Source: Butyrivibrio sp. (GTDB lineage: Bacteria > Bacillota > Clostridia > Lachnospirales > Lachnospiraceae). Taken from it: 64,000 bases of DNA. Positions 52,549 through 62,307 of the stretch are shown one piece after another (positions within the stretch are counted from its first letter, which is position 1; every line of letters begins with the position of its first letter). The stretch is from assembly GCA_023664865.1 (NCBI GenBank), contig JAMPEU010000014.1:1-64000 (forward strand), given 5' to 3'. Under the pieces are notes generated by a model. That model did no database searches and was not told where the DNA came from. It worked only from the letters and a program-made list of their open reading frames with translations. The translations under genes were made by a program, and so were the position numbers.

Positions 52549-54315
52549 TTATAGTTTTTTCGTAAGCTTTAAAACATTATGCCCGCCTTCATAAACATAC
52601 TCCACAGCATCCATAAAATTTTTTACAATATGAATACCCATACCGCCTTCCTCGCGGGAATTTTCCATCTCTGCCGCATCCGGAGCGGCTTTAACTGTCG
52701 GATCGAAAGGCTCGCCGTTATCCGTAAACGTAAGGCACACCTGACTTTCTTCCACATTGCATGACACTTCTGCGCTTTGCGCCTTGCTGTAACGTACAAT
52801 ATTGGAAAAAATCTCGTCCACAGCAATATTCAGCTTGATAATAATTTTGTGCGACACATGGTTTTTTTGCAAAACGTCTTCTACAAAAGAGGAAACCTCC
52901 GCCATGCTCTCCAGCGTGGGAGCGACCGTAACAGAGTTTATAAAAAGCAGCTTCAAATGAAGCATAGTCATATCGTCGAACTGCGGCGCGTCCCCCACAA
53001 ATCCATCTACATCTGCTTTCACGTCAGTACACAATTCCTTCGCAACTTTTCCCTTAGAGCAATTTAGTACCGTAAGAAGCCTTTCATTACCATACATCTG
53101 CTGCCTTGCATTAGTCGCTTCCGTAACCCCGTCCGTATACAGAAAAATTTCATCACCCGGCACAAAATCCGTCTCCCCTATGCGATAATGAAGATTGCCG
53201 AACTCTCCAAGTACAAAACCGGGTTTGAACTTCAAAAATGTAAATTCCCCGCCATTGTGACGAAGCAGAGGCGGATTGTGTCCTGCGTTCGCAAAAAAGA
53301 GCTTCCCTTCCTTTATATCCGCAATCCCCATAAAACAGGTTACAAACATTTCCGCATCATTATTCTCACATAGCTGGTTATTCACCTTTTCTAACGCCTT
53401 ATCAGGTGAAAGCCCCGCCTGTGCCGCGTTATTTAACAGATTTTTCGCCACCATCATAAACAGCGCAGCCGGAACTCCCTTGCCGGATACATCCGCTATC
53501 ACAATCGCAAGCCGCGTTTCGTCCACTAGAAAGAAATCATAAAAATCGCCGCCTACTTCCTTTGCCGGCGTCATTGACGCGTAAATATCAAACTCCTGCC
53601 GTTCCGGAAAAGCGGGGAAAATACAAGGCAGCATAGATGTCTGTATGCGGGTTGCCACATCAAGCTCTGCCGCTGCGCGCTGACGCTCCTCATTGTCCTT
53701 TGCCTGTTTCTCCAAAAGATTTCTCGTCCGTCCCGCAATCGTCATGCAGACCGCGTGCGCACCGATTAAAATCAAGGTTCTTGGAAGGACAAAAAACAGG
53801 GTGTTCTCCAATAAAAGCCTGCCCGTAATGACACGCTCGCCGGAATAATAAGGCGCATCTAAAAACGTCTGATCCCACTCTCCGAAGTACATAGCTATAT
53901 AGATTGAGGCAGAAAACAATACCACTGACAAAATCAGTACAAACCGCGTCAGCTTTTTGGAATAATAGTGACAGCTTAAAATAAGCGGCAGCATCCACGC
54001 AACCACCATATGCTTTGAAATTGCACAGGACAGTATGAATATTCCGGTAATCGAACAGCACATAACCGCATATTTTACCCATGCCCTATCCAACTTGCAA
54101 ATGAAAGCGGGAAGAATGGAAAATGCTAAAAATATGGGCATTGCCGTATTCATGATTACTTTGGGCGTGATAAAAATCCCGACCATATCCAAAATCCAGC
54201 ACAATATGGCAACCAATGAAACTATTCCGATACATCTGGCAGCATACCGGTTCGCTTCCCACTCATTCTCAAGGAACAGATTGTAATCAGCCTGCTGCCC
54301 TGCATGCTTCTCCAT
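52549..54315 (-). CDS. Membrane SpoIIE-type phosphatase fused to an RsbW-like ATPase domain
   Basis: A 588-residue protein. Residues about 30-200 hold five or six membrane segments. A coiled-coil linker (LLEKQAKDNEERQRAAAELDVATRIQTSMLPCIFP) leads to a PP2C/SpoIIE phosphatase domain (about 235-450). Its metal motifs include AKEVGGDFYDFF, VIADVSGKGVPAALFMM, FANAGHNPPLL and LYTDGVTEATN. Residues about 460-588 are an HATPase_c_2 domain of the anti-sigma kinase type with intact motifs: N-box LNIAVDEIFSNIVRYS, G1 FTDNGEPFDP and G2 EEGGMGIHIVKN. Phosphatase and kinase of one partner-switching relay are thus in one chain. The STAS gene ends 24 bp upstream and is the probable substrate. Confidence 0.9.
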   Translation of the reverse strand: MEKHAGQQADYNLFLENEWEANRYAARCIGIVSLVAILCWILDMVGIFITPKVIMNTAMPIFLAFSILPAFICKLDRAWVKYAVMCCSITGIFILSCAISKHMVVAWMLPLILSCHYYSKKLTRFVLILSVVLFSASIYIAMYFGEWDQTFLDAPYYSGERVITGRLLLENTLFFVLPRTLILIGAHAVCMTIAGRTRNLLEKQAKDNEERQRAAAELDVATRIQTSMLPCIFPAFPERQEFDIYASMTPAKEVGGDFYDFFLVDETRLAIVIADVSGKGVPAALFMMVAKNLLNNAAQAGLSPDKALEKVNNQLCENNDAEMFVTCFMGIADIKEGKLFFANAGHNPPLLRHNGGEFTFLKFKPGFVLGEFGNLHYRIGETDFVPGDEIFLYTDGVTEATNARQQMYGNERLLTVLNCSKGKVAKELCTDVKADVDGFVGDAPQFDDMTMLHLKLLFINSVTVAPTLESMAEVSSFVEDVLQKNHVSHKIIIKLNIAVDEIFSNIVRYSKAQSAEVSCNVEESQVCLTFTDNGEPFDPTVKAAPDAAEMENSREEGGMGIHIVKNFMDAVEYVYEGGHNVLKLTKKL

Positions 54316-54339
54316 AATTTTATCTTCCTCCCGCCGCCA

Positions 54340-54639
54340 TCACAGCTCAATCGTCAGTATGTCAAAGGAGCCTGTCACCTCGAATACTTCCAGCACATCT
54401 TCATTTGCGCCCCTGATTACCATTTCCCCCTGCCTATCCATTGCCTTCTGCGCAGAAAATATTACGCGGAGTCCTGCGGAAGAAATGTACTCTAACTCTG
54501 AAAAATCCATAATCAGCTTTTTCACGCCTTCAAGTGATTTCTTTAATTCCGCATCCAGTTCGGGAGCCGTTGTCGTGTCAAGCCTTCCCACAGTCTTAAT
54601 GGTCATTTCATTTCCGGCAGTCGTTGTTGTAATCGTCAT
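54340..54639 (-). CDS. STAS-domain anti-sigma factor antagonist
   Basis: A 99-residue SpoIIAA/RsbV-like protein: EMTIKTVGRLDTTTAPELDAELKKSLEGVKKLIMDFSELEYISSAGLRVIFSAQKAM. Ser54 in ISSAGL aligns with the serine phosphorylated in RsbV. The start at 54639 has GGAGG eight bases upstream; an ATG five codons earlier overlaps that site. It lies between the nucleotidase-like gene and the phosphatase/ATPase fusion. The likely cycle is phosphorylation by the RsbW-like domain and dephosphorylation by the SpoIIE domain. Its further target is not evident. Confidence 0.93.
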   Translation of the reverse strand: MTITTTTAGNEMTIKTVGRLDTTTAPELDAELKKSLEGVKKLIMDFSELEYISSAGLRVIFSAQKAMDRQGEMVIRGANEDVLEVFEVTGSFDILTIEL

Positions 54640-54656
54640 TTTCTTTTCCTCCATTT

Positions 54657-56345
54657 TTACTTTTCGGATAACACTTTAATGCGTCCCTGTTCTTTTCTAT
54701 ATTCGTCCCCGATTGTTCCGCCTAAATGCTCCTTTATGTATGTGCTTAAAACCTGATAGTCTGACATTCCCTCGTCAATTATGAGCTGGTTATCCGTGAA
54801 CATATTCAAGCCGTCCCCGCCTTCCTTTAACAGATAGTTGTGAGACGCCACTTTATACATCTTATCAGGCTCGATTGCCTGATAGCTTCCGTCTTCTCCA
54901 AGCACTTCCACATCTTTTACGCGCCGTTCTCCCTCCACAGATACAAACATGCCGTTTTCGTCTGTTATAACGGAGGACTCTACCGATAAATCAACGGTGA
55001 AGCGCAGTCCCGACACCTGCTGAAAGCCGCCGTTTTCTCCAATGGCGTTTCCCGCCTCTGAAACCTCAGCCATCATCTGTGAACATGACATTTCCAGACA
55101 ATCCAATATCTCCTGTCCGCTTGCCCATACCATGCAAAGCGTATTCCCATACGGGTGTACCGCAATTATGTCTCCATAAGTGATATCGCCTGCCTCAATA
55201 TCCGCCCTGATACCGCCGCCATTGATAAAGGCAATGTCCGCCCCGGCAACCTCCCTGTACGCATCTGTGCAGAAATCTCCCAGATTTGTTTCCCTGCTGC
55301 GAACAAGCCGCACGCCATCTGAACCCGCAATCGTCAATGCCACGCTGCTGCTGCTGCCTATTATCTCGTTAAGCGTAGCTTCATAGCGTAACTGAATATC
55401 TTCCACGCAGGAAGCCATTTCATCATCTTCTTTGGGATATCCCATAATCAAAGTGGACACCATTTGCCCTTTAGGCGTAATCATAAGCTGTCCGATTGCG
55501 CCAAACTTTTCTCCTGTAGAAGATAAAAGCACTAACTCTCCTTCCTTGTTTTTAACATATTCACAGGGAATTGTGCTATGGGAATGTCCGTCCAGCACGG
55601 CATCCACGCCCGTAGTCCCCATAATCAAATCAACCGAGCGGAAGGGTTCTGAGACCTCGTCCGTTCCCAGATGAGTAAGTAAAACCACATAATCTGCGCC
55701 TTCTTTTAAGCAGTCGTCAATGCTTTCCTGCACCGTGGCATAAAATGACTCTTCATCTTCTGCACTAAATCCATATACATACTCACCGTTCTCGTCCATA
55801 AATACAGACGGCGTAGAAGAAAGGATACTTTCCGGCGTAGACACCCCGATAAATGCTACTTCCACATTCCCATATTTCTGAATAGCATAAGGTTTTACTG
55901 CGGAAAGCTTATTTTCCCCGGTCCCGGAATAAGTGATATTGCAGCCAAGATACTCTGCATCTGACAATTCCAGCAATCTGGCAAGCTGATCCATGCCATA
56001 GTCAAACTCATGGTTGCCAAGCACCGCATAGTCGTAGCCGACCTTATTCATAAGCTCCACGGGATATTCCCCGTCCGACACGGTGCCGAGGGCATCTCCC
56101 TGAATGGCGTCGCCGCAATCCACCAGCGTAACGTAAGGCGAATTCGCCTCAAGAAATTCGCTGTAAGCCGTAAGCTTAGCATACCCCATATTCCCGTCCA
56201 CTGCACAATGGACGTCATTGGTATAAAGGATATAGATATTACTGTCTCCTTCGTTCCGTACACTGCCAAAAAAAGCTGACAGCCCGACTGCCAATAGAAT
56301 GGCCGCACATATGCACAGTATCGTAAGTTTCTTTTTTTTGCTCAT
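54657..56345 (-). CDS. Membrane-anchored 5'-nucleotidase/metallophosphatase (UshA-like)
   Basis: A 562-residue protein. One N-terminal hydrophobic helix (KLTILCICAAILLAVGLSAFF) exports or anchors it. The metallophosphatase domain has IYILYTNDVHCAV, VDCGDAIQGDALG, AVLGNHEFDYGMDQL and LDGHSHSTI. The C-terminal 5'-nucleotidase domain has INGGGIRADIEAGDITYGDIIAVHPYGNTL and KEGGDGLNMF. UshA-type enzymes dephosphorylate extracellular nucleotides or sugar nucleotides. I start at MSKKKK (56345) behind AAGGAG. It lies 28 bp below the ABC fusion gene and 17 bp above the STAS gene. Confidence 0.92.
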   Translation of the reverse strand: MSKKKKLTILCICAAILLAVGLSAFFGSVRNEGDSNIYILYTNDVHCAVDGNMGYAKLTAYSEFLEANSPYVTLVDCGDAIQGDALGTVSDGEYPVELMNKVGYDYAVLGNHEFDYGMDQLARLLELSDAEYLGCNITYSGTGENKLSAVKPYAIQKYGNVEVAFIGVSTPESILSSTPSVFMDENGEYVYGFSAEDEESFYATVQESIDDCLKEGADYVVLLTHLGTDEVSEPFRSVDLIMGTTGVDAVLDGHSHSTIPCEYVKNKEGELVLLSSTGEKFGAIGQLMITPKGQMVSTLIMGYPKEDDEMASCVEDIQLRYEATLNEIIGSSSSVALTIAGSDGVRLVRSRETNLGDFCTDAYREVAGADIAFINGGGIRADIEAGDITYGDIIAVHPYGNTLCMVWASGQEILDCLEMSCSQMMAEVSEAGNAIGENGGFQQVSGLRFTVDLSVESSVITDENGMFVSVEGERRVKDVEVLGEDGSYQAIEPDKMYKVASHNYLLKEGGDGLNMFTDNQLIIDEGMSDYQVLSTYIKEHLGGTIGDEYRKEQGRIKVLSEK

Positions 56346-56373
56346 CTTCCGTCTCCTTTGACACATTTGTATT

Positions 56374-59109
56374 CTACAAAGAAATCTCTAAGCGGTTCTT
56401 GCCCCTCTCGTATCCATAACGGCTTTCCCTGATTACAGATTTTACCAGCTTAATGGAAATCTCGTCGCCGCTTTCTAAGGGATTGTACGGTGCGCCGCCC
56501 CAGACAAAGCTCATAGTCAGCGCGCCGTCCGCCTCGTAATACTGTACGGATATCTCCAGCATATAATTCCCTTTCCGGTTCGGAATGATATTAAGCGCAC
56601 AAACCTCTTCAAACACACGCCTTAAGTTTTCCGTCTGCCGCTGGCTCAAGAACTGCTTTTCCCCAAAGTTCCTTAACTGCTCGCTCATGGCGATAAAATC
56701 ATATTCAGGAGAGGAAATTGTAAACGTTAATGCCTTCAAGCGCTTCACAAAAGCCCTCGTCTGCTCCCGTTTAGGGGAATCAAAAATTTCCTCCGGCGTG
56801 CCTTCCTCGTATATTTCACCCTGATCCATATAAAAAATCCGCGTGCTGACGTCCCTTGCAAACTGCATTTCATGGGTAACAATCATCATGGTAAGCCCGC
56901 CTGCCGCCAGTTGTCTGATAACGGAGAGAACTTCGCCTACCATCGTCGGATCTAACGCGCTCGTCGGCTCGTCAAACAGCACAATTTCCGGTCTCATGGC
57001 AAGCGTCCTTGCAATAGCCACCCTCTGCTTCTGCCCGCCGGAAAGCTCGTCCGGATAAGAAAGGGCTTTCTCCGCCAGTCCTACCGTTTTGAGCAAGTAC
57101 ATTCCGTATTCATACGCTTCCTGCCGTCCCTCGCCCTTTAAGAGCGTCGGCGCCAGCATGATATTCTCAATGACGGTCAGATGTGGGAAAAGGTTAAAGC
57201 TCTGGAATACCATGCCCATCCGCTCTCTTACAGCGTTCAGGTTCGTTTCCTTTTTCCCCATGTCCTCGCCGAATACGCAAACCTTACCGCCCGTCGGCTC
57301 TTCGAGCCGGTTCAGGCAGCGCAGGAAGGTGGACTTTCCCGTGCCGGATGGACCGATAATGGTAATGACCTCTCCCCGCTTAATCTGCGCATTTACATCT
57401 TTTAACGGCGTTGCGCCTATAAATTCCTTCTTTAAATGCTCTACCGTAATCAGCTCAGACGCCTCATACGACGCGGTTTCCTCTTTTTCCACATATACTG
57501 ACATCACATCTACGCCTTTAGGGTACGCCCTCGGCTTCCGTTTCACGTCAAGCTTAAGCTCAACCCTTCCAATTAAGAAGGCAAAAATTACAGAAATCAA
57601 AAAATATATCGCAGCAGTCGCAAGCAGCGGGAAAAACGCCTCATAGGTACGGCTGCGGATAATATCCCCCGCCTTCGTCAAATCCTCAATCGAAATATAT
57701 CCCACGATAGAAGTCAGCTTCAACATGGTGACAAACTCACCCCTGTAAATAGGAAGAACGCTCCTTACCGCCTGCGGCAGAATAATACGGATAAAAGTTT
57801 TACCCCTGCTAAAACCAAGCGCCGTAGCCGCCTCCCATTGCCCTGCATCTACCGTCTCTATGCCGGTATTCAAAATCCCCGCGACTGCCACTGCAAAAAT
57901 CAGGGAAAAAGAGATAACCCCGACCGTCACAGGCTCAATCTTAACCGAGGCAAACACTACAAAATAAATAATCATCAGCACGACAAGGCTTGGGATACCC
58001 TCCATCAGCCTGCATATCACCCTTGCAAGCCCCGCAAGGAAACGGTTCTTACAGCGCAGCCACAGACAGAGCAAGAATCCCAGAACCGTCCCGAAAATTC
58101 CGGCAAGCACAGTAATCTCAAGCGTAACTAAAAGCCCGTCCACAATCAGCTTCCAGCGGTTTTCACGCACGAAAGTCTTTTCAAAGCTCTGAGCTATTCC
58201 TGCAAAAATGCCCATTCCAGCACTCGCGCCCGTCTCCGCGGCAATTGACGCCGAAGGGCTGTTTAAATCAAGCGTCTCTGATACTCCCTCTAAACTTTCG
58301 GTTCTGCATAAAAAAACCGTGCCGCCCGAATAATAAGACTCACAGAAATCCACGCTCTCGGCGCGTTCCGCAGTGACAATGATACAGCATGCCGCAATAT
58401 CCGCCTTATCCTGCTGTATAAACGGAACGAGCGAGGCAAATTTCGTTTCAATCAGTTCCACGCCCATATCAAGCCTGTCCGCAATTATAAGCACAAGCTC
58501 CGTCTCAAAGCCGGACGGATTGCCGTCGCTTCCTATGTACAACATCGGCATATTCGTTCCGTCAAAGGCGAAGCGCAGCGTCCCATTCGCGCGTTCGGAT
58601 AAGTTATACTGCGTCCAGTCAATCTGCATGGCTTCTTCGTCGCCGTTTAGCCATTTTTCCGCCAGCTTGTCAATGACTCCCTCTGACTTAATCTCACGGA
58701 TAACGCCGGATACCTTATCAGTCAGCGCACTCCCCTTTTTCAACATCATGCTATACGCATCACTTGATATAATCTCCGGAAACATTGCAAACTCATCCGG
58801 TCTTTGTGCAGCAGCCATCTGCGCCACCGGACTGTCTAAGGCGAGCGCCTCCACATCACCTTTTTTCAAAGCCTCAAGCTGCGTCGTAAGGTCGTCATAG
58901 TAATTGTAGTTAAGGCCTTCAAACTTATCTCCCAACACCTGGTCATAGAGCGAACCCGTAAGAACGCCGATAGTTTTCCCGCTAAAATCTGAGAACGACC
59001 GATAAACCTCTGTTTCCTTTTCACTGCCGGCACAGCCTGTAAATGCCATGACAACAAACAGCATAAGCCCGATTAGCCATGCCGCCTTCTTCATTCTTTT
59101 TTGTCTCAT
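56374..59109 (-). CDS. ABC transporter fusion: permuted binding domain, permease, ATPase and degenerate RsbW-like tail
   Basis: A 911-residue lipoprotein-like fusion (lipobox T-G-C, Cys26). Residues 38-155 match the second lobe and end of a family-3 amino-acid-binding protein ([36 protein letters not shown]). Residues 175-270 match its first lobe ([43 protein letters not shown]). The order is therefore swapped. Residues 320-530 are a HisM/GlnP permease with the EAA loop at 424-447. Residues 552-790 are a GlnQ-type ATPase: Walker [10 protein letters not shown] at 586, LSGGQ at 689, Walker B LFDEP. Residues 795-911 resemble an RsbW-type HATPase, but the DxGxPF loop reads [10 protein letters not shown] and the second glycine loop is missing. 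It should import a polar amino acid and signal to the STAS relay downstream; signalling is inferred. Confidence 0.88.
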   Translation of the reverse strand: MRQKRMKKAAWLIGLMLFVVMAFTGCAGSEKETEVYRSFSDFSGKTIGVLTGSLYDQVLGDKFEGLNYNYYDDLTTQLEALKKGDVEALALDSPVAQMAAAQRPDEFAMFPEIISSDAYSMMLKKGSALTDKVSGVIREIKSEGVIDKLAEKWLNGDEEAMQIDWTQYNLSERANGTLRFAFDGTNMPMLYIGSDGNPSGFETELVLIIADRLDMGVELIETKFASLVPFIQQDKADIAACCIIVTAERAESVDFCESYYSGGTVFLCRTESLEGVSETLDLNSPSASIAAETGASAGMGIFAGIAQSFEKTFVRENRWKLIVDGLLVTLEITVLAGIFGTVLGFLLCLWLRCKNRFLAGLARVICRLMEGIPSLVVLMIIYFVVFASVKIEPVTVGVISFSLIFAVAVAGILNTGIETVDAGQWEAATALGFSRGKTFIRIILPQAVRSVLPIYRGEFVTMLKLTSIVGYISIEDLTKAGDIIRSRTYEAFFPLLATAAIYFLISVIFAFLIGRVELKLDVKRKPRAYPKGVDVMSVYVEKEETASYEASELITVEHLKKEFIGATPLKDVNAQIKRGEVITIIGPSGTGKSTFLRCLNRLEEPTGGKVCVFGEDMGKKETNLNAVRERMGMVFQSFNLFPHLTVIENIMLAPTLLKGEGRQEAYEYGMYLLKTVGLAEKALSYPDELSGGQKQRVAIARTLAMRPEIVLFDEPTSALDPTMVGEVLSVIRQLAAGGLTMMIVTHEMQFARDVSTRIFYMDQGEIYEEGTPEEIFDSPKREQTRAFVKRLKALTFTISSPEYDFIAMSEQLRNFGEKQFLSQRQTENLRRVFEEVCALNIIPNRKGNYMLEISVQYYEADGALTMSFVWGGAPYNPLESGDEISIKLVKSVIRESRYGYERGKNRLEISL

Positions 59110-59124
59110 TTTCCCTATAACCTC

Positions 59125-61128
59125 CTATATCCTGAACACCCTCATTCTCTCCATCAGTTTCTTTGCTTCCCGCTCTAATTCCTTCGCGTTACGGGCTACA
59201 ATATCACTGTCCTGAGTTACCGTTTCGGTATAACCTTCCAGTTCCTGCGCCGACTGAGTAATCCGCTCCATTTCCTGCACTTGATAATCAGCGATTTTGT
59301 GCATATTTCCTGCAACTTCTTCTGTCCTTCCGACCAATTGCACCATGCGCTCCACCGCAGTATCCGTCTCTCCCACCTTTTCGTACACCATATCAAAAGT
59401 TTCCCTGTTCGCACCGACCAGCTCCGCGCTTGTCTTTACCTCCACAACACTTTCCTTCGTCTTGGCAATGGCGCGCTGCATAGCCTCCTTAATCTCCGAC
59501 GTCAATCTGGAAATATCATCTGCCGCGTCACCGCTATTTGCTGCAAGTTTTCCAATCTGGTCCGCTACAACCGCAAATCCTTTTCCTGCCTCACCCGCAC
59601 GTGCCGCCTCAATAGAAGCATTTAAAGACAGAAGATTCGTTTCCTCCGCAACATTGACAATCATCTCCACCATACTGCCAATCTGCTCCATCGCAGTATC
59701 CGTCTTCATCATCTGCTCCGCAAGGGAAGATATGCTTTCTTCAATATGGCGCATACTTTCGCTGACACGCTCCGCCGCTTCTCTTCCGTTCACCGAGATA
59801 TCCACCGTCTGACGCATAACTAAACCTGCGCGCCTGCCCTCTGAGTCCGCCTCTTTGATAACTTCGGAAAGCATCTCCATCTGTTCGGATACTCCCCTAG
59901 CCGCTTCAGACAGTTCTTTTACAATCTGTCCAAGAGCTTCCATTGCTTCCGACTGGCTTTTAGAAGAACCGGTCAGTGAGCCTGACACATGGCCATTCTC
60001 CACCGACTGACGCTCCAGCCATTGCGCGATACCGATAATATCGGATATCGTCGTGCGCATCTGTGTCAAAAATTCCTGCATATGCGCACTCATAACAGCA
60101 ATCTCATCTTTTCCTTTAACTTCAACCGTCTGTGAAAAATCACCTTGCGCTACATTCTGTATGACATCTGTAATGCGCCCTACCGGTTTTACAACGCGGT
60201 TCATCAAGTTAAATGTCGCAAAAATCAGCACTGCCGCAGCAGCCGCAGCAATCACTATCATAATTATCTCCAGCCGATGTAATCCCGCAAGTGCCTCGCT
60301 TCTGGACATATAGCTGACTAAAACCCAATCCGTCCCGTCAATTTCATTCAAACATACAAAATAACCCTGCACAGAAAAGAAATCATCTGCACCGGCTTTC
60401 TGATTTCCAATTTCCTTCCCGATAGCTGCATACAATTCATTCAAGTCCGAATCAGAAAGCGTGCGCGCTATCATATCGGTATTCGGATGCGCAATAATCG
60501 TCCGGCTTTCCTTTGTCACTAAGAACGAGCTGATTCCGCCGCTTCCCTCAATATTCGATACAACCTCAGAAAGATAATTCAGATATACGTCTACGGCAAG
60601 TACCCTGACTGCATCAGTATTTCCCATGCGCACAGCAGCGCTGACGCAGATATCGCCTGTCTGTGAATCGTAATACGGCTCCCCAAAAGCAATCTCCTCA
60701 TTTTCCTTTCCGTCAAGATACCAATCCCGTTCCGTCAAAACCCAGTCGTCACCCGGCACCCAACCTGACGCATCTAAATACACTCCCCGGTCATCACCCA
60801 TATACAATCCCACCGGATAAGCATCACTCTTTTCAAAAGAAGTCTCCATAAATGCAAGCACCTCTTCATCGTTAGCAAATCCGCCTTCTTCAATCGTATC
60901 CTTATAGACCTGAAGCTCGCCAAAAATCCGATCTGTCCATGCGTAAATATCACCTGCACAGACTTTTGCATTAGCGGCAAGATTCTGCTCTGAAATACTT
61001 GTAATCATTTTTCGTGAAAGTCCGAAAAACGTTATAATAATAACCAGCACAATAGGAATAATGACCACGATTAATTTTGTACGGATTCCAAACGTTATGA
61101 TTTTCTTCTGCCCATCTTTATTGTCCAT
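59125..61128 (-). CDS. Methyl-accepting chemotaxis protein with dCache sensor
   Basis: A 667-residue receptor. The first membrane helix is [18 protein letters not shown]; a large extracellular double-Cache domain (about 40-285) includes [34 protein letters not shown] and [21 protein letters not shown], typical of amino-acid sensors. A second helix ([19 protein letters not shown]), HAMP and a signalling coiled coil follow, with tip [34 protein letters not shown]. It ends without the CheR-tether pentapeptide. It lies 15 bp above the ABC fusion and 14 bp below the response regulator. The pairing suggests it senses what the transporter imports. No che gene is present. Confidence 0.92.
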   Translation of the reverse strand: MDNKDGQKKIITFGIRTKLIVVIIPIVLVIIITFFGLSRKMITSISEQNLAANAKVCAGDIYAWTDRIFGELQVYKDTIEEGGFANDEEVLAFMETSFEKSDAYPVGLYMGDDRGVYLDASGWVPGDDWVLTERDWYLDGKENEEIAFGEPYYDSQTGDICVSAAVRMGNTDAVRVLAVDVYLNYLSEVVSNIEGSGGISSFLVTKESRTIIAHPNTDMIARTLSDSDLNELYAAIGKEIGNQKAGADDFFSVQGYFVCLNEIDGTDWVLVSYMSRSEALAGLHRLEIIMIVIAAAAAAVLIFATFNLMNRVVKPVGRITDVIQNVAQGDFSQTVEVKGKDEIAVMSAHMQEFLTQMRTTISDIIGIAQWLERQSVENGHVSGSLTGSSKSQSEAMEALGQIVKELSEAARGVSEQMEMLSEVIKEADSEGRRAGLVMRQTVDISVNGREAAERVSESMRHIEESISSLAEQMMKTDTAMEQIGSMVEMIVNVAEETNLLSLNASIEAARAGEAGKGFAVVADQIGKLAANSGDAADDISRLTSEIKEAMQRAIAKTKESVVEVKTSAELVGANRETFDMVYEKVGETDTAVERMVQLVGRTEEVAGNMHKIADYQVQEMERITQSAQELEGYTETVTQDSDIVARNAKELEREAKKLMERMRVFRI

Positions 61129-61142
61129 GAATTTTTATCTCC

Positions 61143-61844
61143 TTATCGTTTCTCAAATACCTTATCAAACAAGGTTTCCCGATATCTTTTTCTAACCTCA
61201 TCATAGTAGCGTCTGGATATCGGTATTCTCTCTCCTGCAATTATCAGATCCGTACCATCCATTCCTTCCACATGGTTTAAGTTGACGATAAAACTCTGAT
61301 GACACCGCATGAGGATTTCCCCGCACACCTGCTTCTCCAAATCACTCAGCTTTCCCGCGCTTTCCTTCATACTCCCGTCCATACAATATATAGACAGCGT
61401 ATGTCCCCTGCTGCTGATATAACGAATTTTTCCATAGGGAACTGAACCGACCTTCCCGCGCCATGAGTATGAAAGCTTCTTCCCGCCGTCACAATCAAGG
61501 TTTTTCTGCACCTTCAGAAGAAGTTTATTCAAAGCTTCCTCCTGTACAGGCTTAATCAGATATTGTATGGCATATAAATCATAGGCCTCCCTGTAAAATT
61601 CATTACTGCTGGAAATAAAGCAGATGACCGCTTCTTCATTGACTTCCCTAAGTCGTTTAGCAAGTTCAATCCCGTCCATAGAGTCACCCATAAAAATATC
61701 CAGCAGGTATAAATCATATGGTGCCTTGCCCATGTCTGACAAAAGGCTGTCCGCACCGGAATACACATTAACCTCATGCCCCGACAGGCATTTTTTAAGA
61801 AACAACGCATCTTCCGCACAGTCGTCGCAGACCGCTATCCGCAT
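61143..61844 (-). CDS. LytTR-family response regulator
   Basis: A 233-residue regulator. The receiver has acidic C-D-D near the N-terminus, phospho-acceptor D49 in LYLLDIFM, the switch region CFISSSNEF and LIKPV with the conserved lysine. The LytTR DNA-binding domain (about 130-225) has VPYGKIRYISSRGHTLSIYC, RCHQSFIVNLNHVEGM and RIPISRRYYDEV. It heads the cluster. No histidine kinase gene is next to it, which is unusual for LytTR regulators. A direct repeat of the LytTR kind lies at 61943-61976 before its own promoter, suggesting positive self-control. Confidence 0.93.
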   Translation of the reverse strand: MRIAVCDDCAEDALFLKKCLSGHEVNVYSGADSLLSDMGKAPYDLYLLDIFMGDSMDGIELAKRLREVNEEAVICFISSSNEFYREAYDLYAIQYLIKPVQEEALNKLLLKVQKNLDCDGGKKLSYSWRGKVGSVPYGKIRYISSRGHTLSIYCMDGSMKESAGKLSDLEKQVCGEILMRCHQSFIVNLNHVEGMDGTDLIIAGERIPISRRYYDEVRKRYRETLFDKVFEKR

Positions 61845-61914
61845 AGGTATCCCTCCTTCGCACAGACTACAAACACCAAAATTTATTAATAAGCATAGTT
61901 ATCTACAATAATTC

Positions 61915-61976
61915 ATTATAGTATGATTCCTTCTTTTACGTTATGTTAATTTTGTTTCCAATCATGTTAATTTTGT
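61915..61976 (-). promoter_or_regulatory. -10 box with upstream direct repeat, likely LytTR-activated promoter
   Basis: On the minus strand a perfect TATAAT lies at 61920-61915, with no good -35 box 17 bp upstream. ACAAAATTAACAT occurs twice in direct orientation (61976-61964 and 61955-61943), 21 bp apart, covering about -68 to -56 and -47 to -35. LytTR regulators such as AgrA bind two direct repeats with this spacing next to a weak -35. The repeat and spacing are observed; which protein binds is inferred. Confidence 0.7.
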
Positions 61977-62307
61977 CGCAAGGCGCAATTTACACTGCTT
62001 GCAGCATGGAGTTGCTCCTCTAAAGCTTCGTTCCATTAACTTCTATTATAAATCAGAAATAAGCATTTGACCTTAAATGAACTTAAGGGGCTGTCGCTGT
62101 TATGTTGTGTCGTGTTATTAGCATGGGATTTCTGAAAGAGAATCCATCATGAATGCAGGGCATTTACCGCTCTGCATATAGAAAATAACTGATAAACGTA
62201 GTATAGCACATTTGTGTTCAGAAATGCAACACTTGATTGGAAATTTTTTAGAAAACCGAAAATTAAATAAAATACAGATGATTACTATAAAGTGAAATCC
62301 TGGACCG
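61977..62307. other. Noncoding stretch between the LRR gene and the LytTR promoter
   Basis: An AT-rich stretch without a credible gene. It has small hairpins: CCTTAA/TTAAGG (62071-62088) and ATGCAG/CTGCAT (62153-62177). A 71-codon minus-strand frame at 62118-62333 has no ribosome site, overlaps the LRR gene end and reads as noncoding. No clear terminator was found. Confidence 0.5.
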
